Positions 1 to 6,438 are shown, counted from the stretch's first letter. The stretch is 12,681 nucleotides of DNA from an uncultured Muribaculaceae bacterium (GCA_902494515.1 CABUTS010000073.1:1-12681), one strand, 5' to 3'. Numbers and translations: made by a program. Notes: a model not told the origin generated them from the sequence alone.

Positions 1-1409
1 TCGCCGCCGAGCCCGACCTGCTGATTCTCGACGAGCCCACCAACCACCTCGACATCCCCACCATCGAGTGGCTCGAGCAGTATCTCAGCCGCTCGAAGGT
101 GACACTGCTGATGGTTACCCACGACCGGTATTTCCTGGACCGCGTCTGCGACAAAATCATCGAGATCGACCGCGCGCAGGTATTCAGCTACGACGGCAAC
201 TACGCCAACTTCCTGCGCCGCCGCGCCGAGCGCATCAACGGCATGGCCGCCGAGCTGGCCAAGGTGAAGAACACCCTGCGCAAGGAGCAGGAGTGGATGA
301 ACCGTCAGCCGCAGGCCCGCGCCGGGAAGGCGCAATACCGCATCGACGCCTTCCATGACCTCAAGGAGCGCTCGCGCCTGAACCTCACGGAGCGGAACGT
401 CAGCCTGAAGGTTAACTCCTCGTACATCGGCTCGAAGATTTTCGAGGCCGTGGGGGTGAGCAAAAGTTTCGGCGACAAGTGTGTGCTCGACAACTTCAGC
501 TACGTTTTCTCGCGCTACGAGAAGGTCGGCATCATCGGCCGCAACGGCGCCGGGAAATCAACCTTCATAAAGATGCTGCAGGGGCTGGTTAAGCCCGACT
601 CGGGGCATTTCGACATCGGCGAGACCGTGCGCTTCGGTTATTACTCGCAGGACGGCATCGCCTTCGATGAGCGCAAGCGGGTGATCGACGCCATCGAGGA
701 GCAGGCCGAGGATATCGTGGTCAACGACGGCGAGCACTACTCCCCCTCGCAGTTCCTGAGCCATTTCCTTTTCACCCCTAAGGACCAGCAGAAATATATC
801 GCGAAGCTCTCGGGCGGCGAGCGGAGCCGCCTACACCTGGCGTCGGTGCTGATGAAGTCACCGAATTTCCTGATTCTCGACGAGCCGACCAACGACCTCG
901 ACATCGTTACCCTCGGCATCCTCGAGGAATACCTCGCGGCGTTCAAGGGGTGCGTGATTGTGATTTCCCACGACCGTTTCTTCCTGGACTCCATCGCCGA
1001 CCACCTCTTCGTGTTCGAGGGTGACGGCAAGGTGAAGGATTTTCCCGGCAACTATACGGAATACCGCGCATGGCGCGACGAACAGGAGGCCCAGGCGAAA
1101 GCCGCCGCTGCGGAGGACGCCAGGGGCACCGCCGCATCCGGTTCGGCTTCGGCTGACAGTCAGGGGGTAAAGCTCAGCCGCGGAGGCCTCGAACGCGCCG
1201 CCAAACTCACCTTCAAGGAGCGCAAAGAATTCGAGCAGCTGACCGCCGAACTCGACTCGCTCAACGCCGAGAAAGCTCAGCTCGAAGCGCTCTTCAACTC
1301 CGGCGAATCCATCCCCGACATCGACGAGAAGTCACGCCGCTACACCGCCCTTCGCGACCTCCTCGACGAGAAGGAGCTCCGCTGGCTCGAACTTTCCGAG
1401 AAAGCCTGA
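1..1409 (+). CDS. uup: Uup-type ABC-F ATPase, 3' part only
   Basis: The reading frame is open from the window edge (first full codon at 3), so the N-terminus and first Walker A are missing; about 468 residues remain. In order: Walker B of the first nucleotide-binding domain (LLILDEPTNHLD, 18-53) and its H-loop (THDRYFLD, 117-140); a charged inter-domain linker (about 210-390); the second domain with Walker A (GRNGAGKST, 537-563), signature LSGGERSRL (807-833), Walker B (FLILDEPTNDLD, 867-902) and H-loop (ISHDRFFLD, 963-989); then an Ala/Ser-rich spacer and a Glu/Lys-rich coiled-coil tail (about 1173-1406). There are no membrane segments, so this is a soluble ABC-F protein and not a transporter. 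The C-terminal coiled coil is the Uup hallmark; E. coli Uup binds branched DNA and its family acts on ribosomes. The two nearly identical LDEPTN motifs confirm the tandem-ATPase layout. It converges on the downstream regulator. The family is certain; Uup rather than another ABC-F is likely. Confidence 0.93.
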   Translation, partial: AAEPDLLILDEPTNHLDIPTIEWLEQYLSRSKVTLLMVTHDRYFLDRVCDKIIEIDRAQVFSYDGNYANFLRRRAERINGMAAELAKVKNTLRKEQEWMNRQPQARAGKAQYRIDAFHDLKERSRLNLTERNVSLKVNSSYIGSKIFEAVGVSKSFGDKCVLDNFSYVFSRYEKVGIIGRNGAGKSTFIKMLQGLVKPDSGHFDIGETVRFGYYSQDGIAFDERKRVIDAIEEQAEDIVVNDGEHYSPSQFLSHFLFTPKDQQKYIAKLSGGERSRLHLASVLMKSPNFLILDEPTNDLDIVTLGILEEYLAAFKGCVIVISHDRFFLDSIADHLFVFEGDGKVKDFPGNYTEYRAWRDEQEAQAKAAAAEDARGTAASGSASADSQGVKLSRGGLERAAKLTFKERKEFEQLTAELDSLNAEKAQLEALFNSGESIPDIDEKSRRYTALRDLLDEKELRWLELSEKA

Positions 1410-1489
1410 GCCGCCGGGAGGGGCGCCCCCTGCGTCTTGCGCCTCCGCCAACGTGAGTCTTGGTGTTTGCCCCTCTGTGTTATATACGA

Positions 1490-1531
1490 AAAATCAGGCA
1501 GCTGGTCCATTCGGGTCAGCTGCCTGATTTT
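1490..1531. terminator. Bidirectional intrinsic terminator between convergent genes
   Basis: A perfect 15-bp stem pairs aaaatcaggcagctg (1490-1504) with its reverse complement (1517-1531), extended inward by weaker pairs around a short loop. The A-run on the left and T-run on the right give a U-tract on both strands. It lies 81 bp after the uup stop and 75 bp after the stop of the minus-strand regulator, so it most likely ends both transcripts. Confidence 0.9.
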
Positions 1532-1605
1532 ATGCGGTATATCTGTTTTACGCGGTATAATCGATGAAAGTATAACGCAATCCCTGACGGCGTTGCGCCG
1601 GGGGA

Positions 1606-2304
1606 TTAGCCGTACTTCGAGATTTTGCGGAGCTGCGGCTCGTCGAGGATGCGGATCCGGCGACCGTCGACGGTAATCAGCTTCTCGGCCACGAAGCACG
1701 AGAGGGTGCGGATGGCGTTGGAGGTCGTCATGTTCGAGAGGTTGGCGAGGTCCTCGCGCGCCATATAGATTTTCAATGTCATGTTGTCATCCTCGTAGCC
1801 GTAATGGTCGCTGAGCACCACCAGAGCCTCGGCCAGACGTCCGCGTATATGTTTCTGGGTGAGGTTCACGATCTTGGTGTCGGAGCCGCCGAGGTTGCGC
1901 GAAAGTTCGTGGATGAAGAACCAGGCAAGGTCGCGGTTCTTGTCGATCATATCCTTGACCAGAGTCATCGGCAGTGTGCCGAGGGTCGAGGCCTCGAAGG
2001 CTGCCGCCGAGGAGTTATAGCGCTCGTTGGCGAAAAACGCGCGATAGCCGAAATACTGCACCGAGCGGATCAGTCGGAGAATCTGCACACGTCCGCCGAT
2101 ACCGTCCTTGTATTTTTTCACTTTGCCCTGCAGGAGACACCAGAGATATTCCGGTTCCTCACCTTCGGCGTAAATAATCTGATTCTTTTTATATTGATGA
2201 ATCACAAATGCGTCGATAATCCGGCGCTTCTCCTCATTGTTGAGGACAGTCCAGATTTCAGACATATCTTCGCTCATCACTTTTTCAAGAGCTTTCTTAA
2301 TCAT
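1606..2304 (-). CDS. Crp/Fnr-family transcriptional regulator
   Basis: A 232-residue cytoplasmic DNA-binding regulator of normal family length. Residues about 20-120 form the cyclic-nucleotide-binding-like beta barrel (YAEGEEPEYLWCLLQGKVKKY, beginning near residue 45, is a typical strand-turn-strand stretch), about 125-165 the long dimerisation helix, and about 180-222 a winged helix-turn-helix with recognition region near SNMTTSNAIRTLSCF and wing GRRIRIL. At the phosphate-binding position it reads RYNSSAAAFEAS, not the cAMP-contacting RSATVRA type, so the ligand is unknown. Only two cysteines are present (56 and 203), which argues against an Fnr-type iron-sulfur cluster. ATG 2304 was chosen because the promoter at 2394-2423 leaves a leader of about 80 nt; Met10 and Met14 are alternatives. 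It is monocistronic and ends at the shared terminator. Targets cannot be deduced; many Bacteroidota members of this group act in redox or stress control. Confidence 0.9.
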   Translation of the reverse strand: MIKKALEKVMSEDMSEIWTVLNNEEKRRIIDAFVIHQYKKNQIIYAEGEEPEYLWCLLQGKVKKYKDGIGGRVQILRLIRSVQYFGYRAFFANERYNSSAAAFEASTLGTLPMTLVKDMIDKNRDLAWFFIHELSRNLGGSDTKIVNLTQKHIRGRLAEALVVLSDHYGYEDDNMTLKIYMAREDLANLSNMTTSNAIRTLSCFVAEKLITVDGRRIRILDEPQLRKISKYG

Positions 2305-2393
2305 ATCTTTGTGTCATCAGGAAAAGTTAAATTCACGTAAGAGGACAACAGACCGGGGCACCTCCCGGTGTTTCATACGTATGTTATACAACA

Positions 2394-2423
2394 CAAAGTT
2401 ACTAAATATTTTTGACATACAAA
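2394..2423 (-). promoter_or_regulatory. Promoter of the Crp/Fnr-family regulator
   Basis: Read on the minus strand, TAACTTTG (2401-2394) matches the Bacteroidota -7 element TAnnTTTG, and TTTG (2423-2420) lies 18 bp upstream as the -33 element. Transcription should start near 2387. The leader holds a 10-bp perfect palindrome catacgtatg (2374-2383) just downstream of the start and a 6-bp GC hairpin (2352-2357 with 2364-2369). Confidence 0.7.
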
Positions 2424-2634
2424 CATTTTTATCTAAATTTTAACACATCGCCCAACATTTTACCGTTTTAGCCCAACCTGCCCCCCCCCGATGCAAGCGT
2501 CTAAAAAAACAACTTTGTCACAATATCGTACGGACGTGCCCTGATCCCCAATTTTAACACACCCACCGGCTTTTGAATCTGAAACGCAAAAACGGTCAGC
2601 GCATGAAGCAATAAAACGGAAGTATATGAACAGC
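2424..2634. other. Gene-free stretch between regulator promoter and tRNA terminator
   Basis: Together with the regulator leader this makes a 373-bp gap before the tRNA. I see no ORF worth calling. It is AT-rich, holds a run of nine C (2481-2489), two similar attttaacaca strings, and an extra copy of the terminator-arm word aaaaacggtca near 2588-2598. Confidence 0.6.
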
Positions 2635-2671
2635 AAAAACGGTCAACCCTCGAAAGGGAATGACCGTTTTT
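2635..2671 (-). terminator. Intrinsic terminator of the tRNA gene
   Basis: aaaaacggtca (2635-2645) pairs with tgaccgttttt (2661-2671), with an inner ccct/aggg stem around the loop. On the minus strand the hairpin starts 7 nt after the tRNA 3' end and finishes in five U residues, as expected for tRNA termination. Confidence 0.85.
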
Positions 2672-2677
2672 GAAGTG

Positions 2678-2751
2678 TAGCGGGACCGAGAATTGAACTC
2701 GGGACCTCCGGGTTATGAATCCGACGCTCTAACCAACTGAGCTATCCCGCC
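2678..2751 (-). tRNA. tRNA with CAU anticodon, probably elongator tRNA-Met
   Basis: A complete 74-nt cloverleaf read on the minus strand: acceptor GGCGGGA/TCCCGCT (first pair G-U), discriminator A, D stem GCTC/GAGC, anticodon stem and loop TCGGA-TTCATAA-CCCGG, a 5-nt variable loop and T arm CCGAG-TTCAATT-CTCGG. CCA is not encoded; the next base after the discriminator is C and then A. The C11-G24 D-stem pair is elongator-like. The anticodon stem has an A31-C39 mismatch, so its 3' strand reads CCC as in initiators while the 5' strand is GGA. tRNA-Ile2, which has a CAU anticodon modified to lysidine, cannot be ruled out by eye. It has its own promoter (2835-2865) and terminator (2635-2671). Confidence 0.95.
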
Positions 2752-2759
2752 ATATTTTA

Positions 2760-2822
2760 TTTTGTTAGCGCCTCTTGCGACGTTTGCCGGCATTCATGCG
2801 CTTTTTGTTAGCGCCTCTTGCG
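2760..2822. repeat. 20-bp direct repeat in the tRNA leader
   Basis: ttttgttagcgcctcttgcg occurs perfectly at 2760-2779 and 2803-2822, a 43-bp period. Both copies lie between the tRNA promoter and the tRNA 5' end, so they would be transcribed and removed with the 5' leader. A shorter echo, cgcctttgcg, overlaps the end of the second copy (2821-2830). Confidence 0.85.
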
Positions 2823-2834
2823 CCTTTGCGAGTG

Positions 2835-2865
2835 CAAAGTTAGGCATTATTTCCGAACTGACAAA
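2835..2865 (-). promoter_or_regulatory. Promoter of the tRNA gene
   Basis: On the minus strand, TAACTTTG (2842-2835) is an exact TAnnTTTG -7 element, with TTTG (2865-2862) 19 bp upstream. Predicted start is near 2828, about 77 nt before the mature tRNA. Confidence 0.75.
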
Positions 2866-2942
2866 ATTTTTTATCAATTTTTTCAGAAATTTATTTTTAA
2901 TACCCGCGTAGAACCCGGGGTGATCCCGATAACTGTGTAGAT

Positions 2943-3225
2943 CGGAAGTTTTTTAACACGGAACTATACGGAACTATACGGAACTAACGGAAGCAAATTT
3001 GTCTCTTGAACGTCAAACCGAACCATTGCGGAGCTGCCGCTCCTGAACGTTAACGGAAGCCTGCGGGGTGATAACAATGTCAAAACTCAACGGAAGCCTA
3101 CGGCGAATCAACCTTTACCGCCGTAGGCTTCCGTTTTACGTTCTGGGACAGGCCTTTAGGCCTCCGTTGACGTTCGGGATGATGGTTCCGTTAGTTCCGG
3201 GCAGTTACGTGTTAAAAGATTTCCG
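2943..3225. repeat. Nested imperfect inverted repeat, about 283 bp
   Basis: Three blocks on the left reappear, inverted and in mirrored order, on the right. The outer block cggaagttttttaacacg (2943-2960) matches the complement of 3208-3225 with two mismatches. The middle block cggaactaacggaa (2979-2992) matches 3186-3199 exactly. The inner block aacggaagcctacggcg (3089-3105) matches 3119-3135 exactly, leaving a 13-nt loop. Block spacing differs between arms, so it is not a single perfect hairpin. A 10-bp tandem unit, acggaactat, repeats at 2958-2986. No credible protein is encoded. A miniature inverted-repeat element, a REP-like cluster or a structured transcript are all possible. Confidence 0.75.
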
Positions 3226-3266
3226 GCACATGGAGTTTAAGACACACCTATGCAGGGCGTAAGTAA

Positions 3267-3385
3267 TTGTTCATGAAGACCTTCGGCCTTCACGCGGGTT
3301 GTTTCGGTGGGATCCCCGGCTAAAAAATTTCGCTGCGCTTCATTTTTAAGCCGGGGTTACATGAACAAGAAGGCCTTTGGCCTTC
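3267..3385. repeat. Second inverted-repeat element with satellite hairpins
   Basis: ttgttcatg (3267-3275) faces catgaacaa (3360-3368). Inside them ccccggct (3314-3321) faces agccgggg (3349-3356), continued by an A-run and T-run. Each outer arm is followed directly by a small hairpin: gaagaccttcggccttc (3275-3291, one mismatch) and gaaggcctttggccttc (3369-3385, perfect 7-bp stem). Confidence 0.7.
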
Positions 3386-3388
3386 CCC

Positions 3389-3503
3389 TGCCGGGGGGTT
3401 CTTACTGAACTTCATGTTGTTAGGTTGACATTTGCCGGGGGCTGACCATTAGGCTGCGATGTTGGCGATTGCCGGGGACTGACCTTCATGTTGTGAGGTT
3501 GAC
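3389..3503. repeat. Degenerate tandem repeat with tgccgggg units
   Basis: tgccgggg starts at 3389, 3433 and 3470. The first and third units carry nearly identical tails: ttcatgttgttaggttgac (3411-3429) and ttcatgttgtgaggttgac (3485-3503), one mismatch in 19. The middle unit has a diverged tail. Spacing is irregular (44 and 37 bp), unlike a CRISPR array. Confidence 0.65.
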
Positions 3504-3541
3504 TAAGACGTAGGCTTACATATGAGACGTAGGGGGGGTCA

Positions 3542-3588
3542 AACTTCTTTTAACTGGATGGAAGTAGGGTTTTCCAACTTCTTTTAAC
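3542..3588. repeat. 13-bp direct repeat upstream of the secreted-protein gene
   Basis: aacttcttttaac occurs at 3542-3554 and 3576-3588, a 34-bp period, ending 20 bp before the -33-like element of the next gene. It could be a pair of regulator sites or simply decayed repeat DNA. Confidence 0.6.
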
Positions 3589-3608
3589 AGCTTTTACATC
3601 GGTGGGGG

Positions 3609-3639
3609 TTTCGAGTTTCAGCGAGAAAATATAACTTTG
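3609..3639 (+). promoter_or_regulatory. Promoter of the secreted carboxypeptidase-regulatory-like protein
   Basis: taactttg (3632-3639) is an exact TAnnTTTG -7 element. The upstream element is tttc (3609-3612), one base off TTTG, at 19-bp spacing. Start near 3646 gives a leader of about 40 nt. Confidence 0.65.
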
Positions 3640-3685
3640 CCGCGTGACTCTTACGTTTCAACCTTTCGACCAATCTTTCTGAGAT

Positions 3686-4996
3686 ATGATACGTCAGTTT
3701 ACGGCAGTTATCATGCTTCTGTTTTCCTGCATGGCTATGTCGCTGGATGCCAGGAATATCGTTGTGGCGGACTCCACGACCCACACTCCCCTGCCGAACG
3801 CCACCATCTGCGACGCCCGCGGCGAGGTTTTCGGCATCACCGACCAGCGGGGCGTGATGCCGCCGATTCCGCGGGGGAGCTACCCCGTCACCATCAGTTA
3901 TCTCGGCTTCAACGACCTGACCCTCAGCGCCGAGCCTCGCGACACAATCTTCCTGAGCGAAAACCTGACCGAGCTGCCCGAAGTCGTAGCGCAGACAAAG
4001 CGCCACCGTGTGCTCCACATCCTGGCCTACGTCCGCGAATACTCCACCCTCTCGACCTACACCGACACCGTGTTTCTTTTCCGCGAAAAGATGGTAGACT
4101 TCATGTTCCCCTCCAGCCCAAAGGTGAAGTTCGAGGGGTGGTCGACGCCGCGGATGCTGACCAGCCGGTCGTATTACCGTTTCACGAACGACAACGGCCT
4201 CGACAGCGTCAGCGATGTCAGCAACAACCATTTTTCATGGTCCGACTGGATCGGGCTTAAACCCCGGCTCGACCTCCCGGCGATGCTGGCCGGCGCCGGC
4301 GCCGCCACTGACACCATCCACGGTAAATACAGCCCGGCTGAAATCTGGCGGCGCAGCAATGATTCCGTCACCATCGACATCGACATTCTCGCCGACCTGC
4401 AGAGCCGGAAATGGGTCCGCAACCTCGAGGGGTTCTTCCGCAAGAATCTCGAATTCGAGAAGTTCGACATAACATATAATTATAATAATGTGGCGGGCGA
4501 CTCCCTGACCGCCCTTGACCTCAGCCGTTACTCCTTCAACATTGAGTCCAACGGGCGCGGACACGATATGTTCCGCTTCAACCGCGTGGATGAGCCATTT
4601 TTTGTCAGCACAAAGGCCGAAATCTATATTCTTGACAAAGAATACATTACGGTCAAGGAGGCCCGCAAATGGGAAAAACGGCGTTTCGACACCGACGAAA
4701 TCGGCATCTACGAGCCGATGGAGGCGCCGGCCCTCGACGCCCCGACGCTCGCGCTGATCTACCGCGTCAGCACAATCAACACCGACGAGGTGCGCCTGAA
4801 CATCGCCCCGGACCGCCGCCTTGTCAGCCTATACGACGGCCGCAAGAACTTCCGCATCGGCAACCGCGCCCTGACACTGCTGAAAAACCTCACCGGCATC
4901 ACCTCCTACAAGTTCCACAAACACACCCGCGACAATTGGTCGGAGTTCCGCCGCGAGCAGCGCGCCCGCAATCAGGCATCCTCAAAGAAACAATGA
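3686..4996 (+). CDS. Secreted protein with carboxypeptidase-regulatory-like domain, function unknown
   Basis: A 436-residue protein of a common Bacteroidota type. Residues 1-22 form a signal peptide (hydrophobic AVIMLLFSCMAMS, then DARN). Cys15 follows LFS, a poor lipobox, so a lipoprotein is possible but less likely than signal peptidase I cleavage. Residues about 25-92 fit the carboxypeptidase-regulatory-like beta-sandwich seen in surface proteins of this phylum (VADSTTHTPLPNATI, later GSYPVTISYLGF). The remaining roughly 340 residues are rich in aromatic and charged residues; I recognise no enzyme motif or membrane segment in them, and no beta-barrel TonB plug. ATG 3686 is supported by the signal peptide starting there and by the promoter about 50 bp upstream. 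It appears monocistronic, with no partner gene on its strand. The product should be periplasmic or outer-membrane associated. Substrate and role are unknown. Confidence 0.85.
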   Translation: MIRQFTAVIMLLFSCMAMSLDARNIVVADSTTHTPLPNATICDARGEVFGITDQRGVMPPIPRGSYPVTISYLGFNDLTLSAEPRDTIFLSENLTELPEVVAQTKRHRVLHILAYVREYSTLSTYTDTVFLFREKMVDFMFPSSPKVKFEGWSTPRMLTSRSYYRFTNDNGLDSVSDVSNNHFSWSDWIGLKPRLDLPAMLAGAGAATDTIHGKYSPAEIWRRSNDSVTIDIDILADLQSRKWVRNLEGFFRKNLEFEKFDITYNYNNVAGDSLTALDLSRYSFNIESNGRGHDMFRFNRVDEPFFVSTKAEIYILDKEYITVKEARKWEKRRFDTDEIGIYEPMEAPALDAPTLALIYRVSTINTDEVRLNIAPDRRLVSLYDGRKNFRIGNRALTLLKNLTGITSYKFHKHTRDNWSEFRREQRARNQASSKKQ

Positions 4997-5004
4997 CGAC
5001 AAGG

Positions 5005-5090
5005 GCTGACGACATAAGAACAGATTACGTCAAGAGCAAACGACGTCAAAAAAAAGACGATTTAGAGGCTGACGACGTCAAGAGCAAACG
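5005..5090. repeat. Duplicated 16-bp and 9-bp words after the secreted-protein gene
   Basis: acgtcaagagcaaacg occurs at 5027-5042 and 5075-5090, and gctgacgac at 5005-5013 and 5068-5076. In the second unit the two words overlap; in the first they are 13 bp apart, consistent with duplication followed by a deletion or insertion. Confidence 0.7.
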
Positions 5091-5091
5091 C

Positions 5092-5128
5092 AAAAACAGC
5101 TTCGCAATCAAAGGGTTGCGAAGCTGTT
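5092..5128 (-). terminator. Intrinsic terminator after dnaJ
   Basis: A 13-bp perfect stem, aacagcttcgcaa (5095-5107) with 5116-5128, has an 8-nt loop. Read on the minus strand it is followed by five U residues (from 5096 down to 5092) and lies about 105 bp beyond the dnaJ stop. On the plus strand no T-run follows, so it works best for the chaperone transcript. Confidence 0.85.
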
Positions 5129-5147
5129 ACTATATTATTCCCAGAGA

Positions 5148-5220
5148 TTTTGCGGGGAGAATTTCCGGAGGGGTCTCCAGAAGTTTTGCCGGGATAAACC
5201 CCTAAGCATTTCCGGAGAGG
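5148..5220. repeat. Degenerate duplicated unit in the dnaJ 3' untranslated region
   Basis: The word pair ttttgc plus atttccggag occurs twice: ttttgc at 5148-5153 and 5184-5189, atttccggag at 5161-5170 and 5208-5217. The second unit carries about 11 extra bases between the two words. It lies between the dnaJ stop and its terminator. Confidence 0.55.
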
Positions 5221-5233
5221 TTCCCGAAATGTT

Positions 5234-6424
5234 TTACTCGAAGATGTGCTTGAGTTTGGAGAAGAGGCGGTGGGTGGTGGAGGGGTCGGGCTTGATGTCG
5301 GGCTGATCGCGCAGCGACTCAAATGCCTCGCGCTCCTTATCGTTGAGCTTCTCGGGGATGAAGACCATCACATTGATGAGTTCGTCGCCGGTGCCGCGTC
5401 CTTCGGTCGAGGGGAGACCCTTGCCGCGCAGGCGGAGCACCTTGCCGGGCTGGGTGCCGGCGGGGATGTTCAGACGGGCACGGCCGCTGATGGTGGGCAC
5501 TTCCACCGAGCCGCCGAGGGTGGCGGTGACAACATCGAGCATCAGGTTGTAAATCACGTCGTTACCGTCGCGGATGAGTTCGGGATGCTTGACTTCCTCG
5601 ATCACAACCAGCAGGTCGCCGTTTATGCCGCCGCGGCGGGGAGCGTTGCCTTTCCCCTTGACAGTCAGGGTCATACCCTCAGCCACACCGGCGGGGATGT
5701 TGAACGACACAAGCTCGTCCTTGCGGAGGATTCCCTCGCCGGAGCAGTGGGGGCAGGGGGTGGTGATTACCTTACCTTCACCCTCGCACTGCGGACATAC
5801 GCCGACAGCTTCCTGCGGGCCGAACAGCCCCTGAACAACCTGACTGACAGTGCCGGTGCCGTGGCAGGTGGGGCAGGTGGTGAAGGCCGTGCCGTCCTTG
5901 GCGCCGGTGCCGTTACAGTGGTCGCACTTCACGTAGGTCGGAATCCGGAGTGTCTTGGTAACGCCGGAAGCAATCTCCTGAAGGGTGAGTTTCACCTTGA
6001 TACGGAGGTCGGAACCGCGTCGCTGCGGTTTGCTGCGACGACGGCTGGAACGGCCGCCGGTTGCGCCGCCGAAACCGCCGCCGAAGTCGAAGTGGCCGCC
6101 GAAAATATCGCCGAACTGCGAGAAAATATCCTCCATCGACATGCCGCCGGCGGAGTAATACTGACCGCCGCCGAAACCGCCTCCGCCGAAGCCCTGCGGA
6201 CCCATGGAGTGGCCGAACTGGTCATATTTCGAACGCTTGTCGGGATCTGAGAGCACTTCGTATGCTTCAGCGGCCTCCTTGAACTTCTCCTCAGCGGCCT
6301 TGTCGCCGGGGTTCTTGTCAGGGTGGTATTTGATGGCCATCTTGCGGTAGGCCTTCTTTATTTCTTCAGGCGAGGCTGTCTTTTCGACGCCGAGCACTTC
6401 GTAGTAGTCTCTTTTGTCTGCCAT
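5234..6424 (-). CDS. dnaJ: DnaJ, Hsp40 co-chaperone
   Basis: A 396-residue type I J-protein that delivers unfolded clients to DnaK and stimulates its ATPase in the cytoplasm. J domain at residues 5-70 with the catalytic HPD at 34-36; Gly/Phe-rich region about 74-124, including a Met-Glu-Asp-Ile-Phe stretch; a basic segment (SSRRRSKPQRR, 126-136); four zinc-binding repeats CDHCNGTG (167), CPTCHGTG (184), CPQCEGEG (210) and CPHCSGEG (224) holding two zinc ions; then the C-terminal client-binding and dimerisation domains to 396. All key residues are present and the length is slightly above the E. coli protein (376), the excess lying in the Gly-rich and basic linker. It starts 14 bp after the grpE stop, so the two genes are co-transcribed, and it is followed by a strong terminator. 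The start is fixed by the conserved MADKRDYYEVLGV opening. Confidence 0.98.
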   Translation of the reverse strand: MADKRDYYEVLGVEKTASPEEIKKAYRKMAIKYHPDKNPGDKAAEEKFKEAAEAYEVLSDPDKRSKYDQFGHSMGPQGFGGGGFGGGQYYSAGGMSMEDIFSQFGDIFGGHFDFGGGFGGATGGRSSRRRSKPQRRGSDLRIKVKLTLQEIASGVTKTLRIPTYVKCDHCNGTGAKDGTAFTTCPTCHGTGTVSQVVQGLFGPQEAVGVCPQCEGEGKVITTPCPHCSGEGILRKDELVSFNIPAGVAEGMTLTVKGKGNAPRRGGINGDLLVVIEEVKHPELIRDGNDVIYNLMLDVVTATLGGSVEVPTISGRARLNIPAGTQPGKVLRLRGKGLPSTEGRGTGDELINVMVFIPEKLNDKEREAFESLRDQPDIKPDPSTTHRLFSKLKHIFE

Positions 6425-6438
6425 TTCGTTCAGGTAAT

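Noticed and set aside
1437..1676. 79-codon open frame after uup
   Set aside because: It runs through the bidirectional terminator and into the 3' end of the opposite regulator gene.
2481..2489. Run of nine C as a phase-variation switch
   Set aside because: It is in non-coding DNA and not between promoter elements or within a reading frame that I can identify, so a switching role has no support.
3068..3262. 64-codon open frame in the repeat-rich gap
   Set aside because: It spans the centre of the inverted repeat, so its codons are dictated by the palindrome. It has no promoter and looks like no known family.
3389..3588. Possible CRISPR array
   Set aside because: Units are degenerate, unequally spaced and only two or three in number, and no cas gene is nearby.
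5246..6250. 334-codon open frame on the plus strand opposite dnaJ
   Set aside because: It lies entirely antisense to a complete, highly conserved dnaJ and its Gly/Ala/Val-rich sequence is the usual by-product of GC-rich codon structure. No promoter precedes it.
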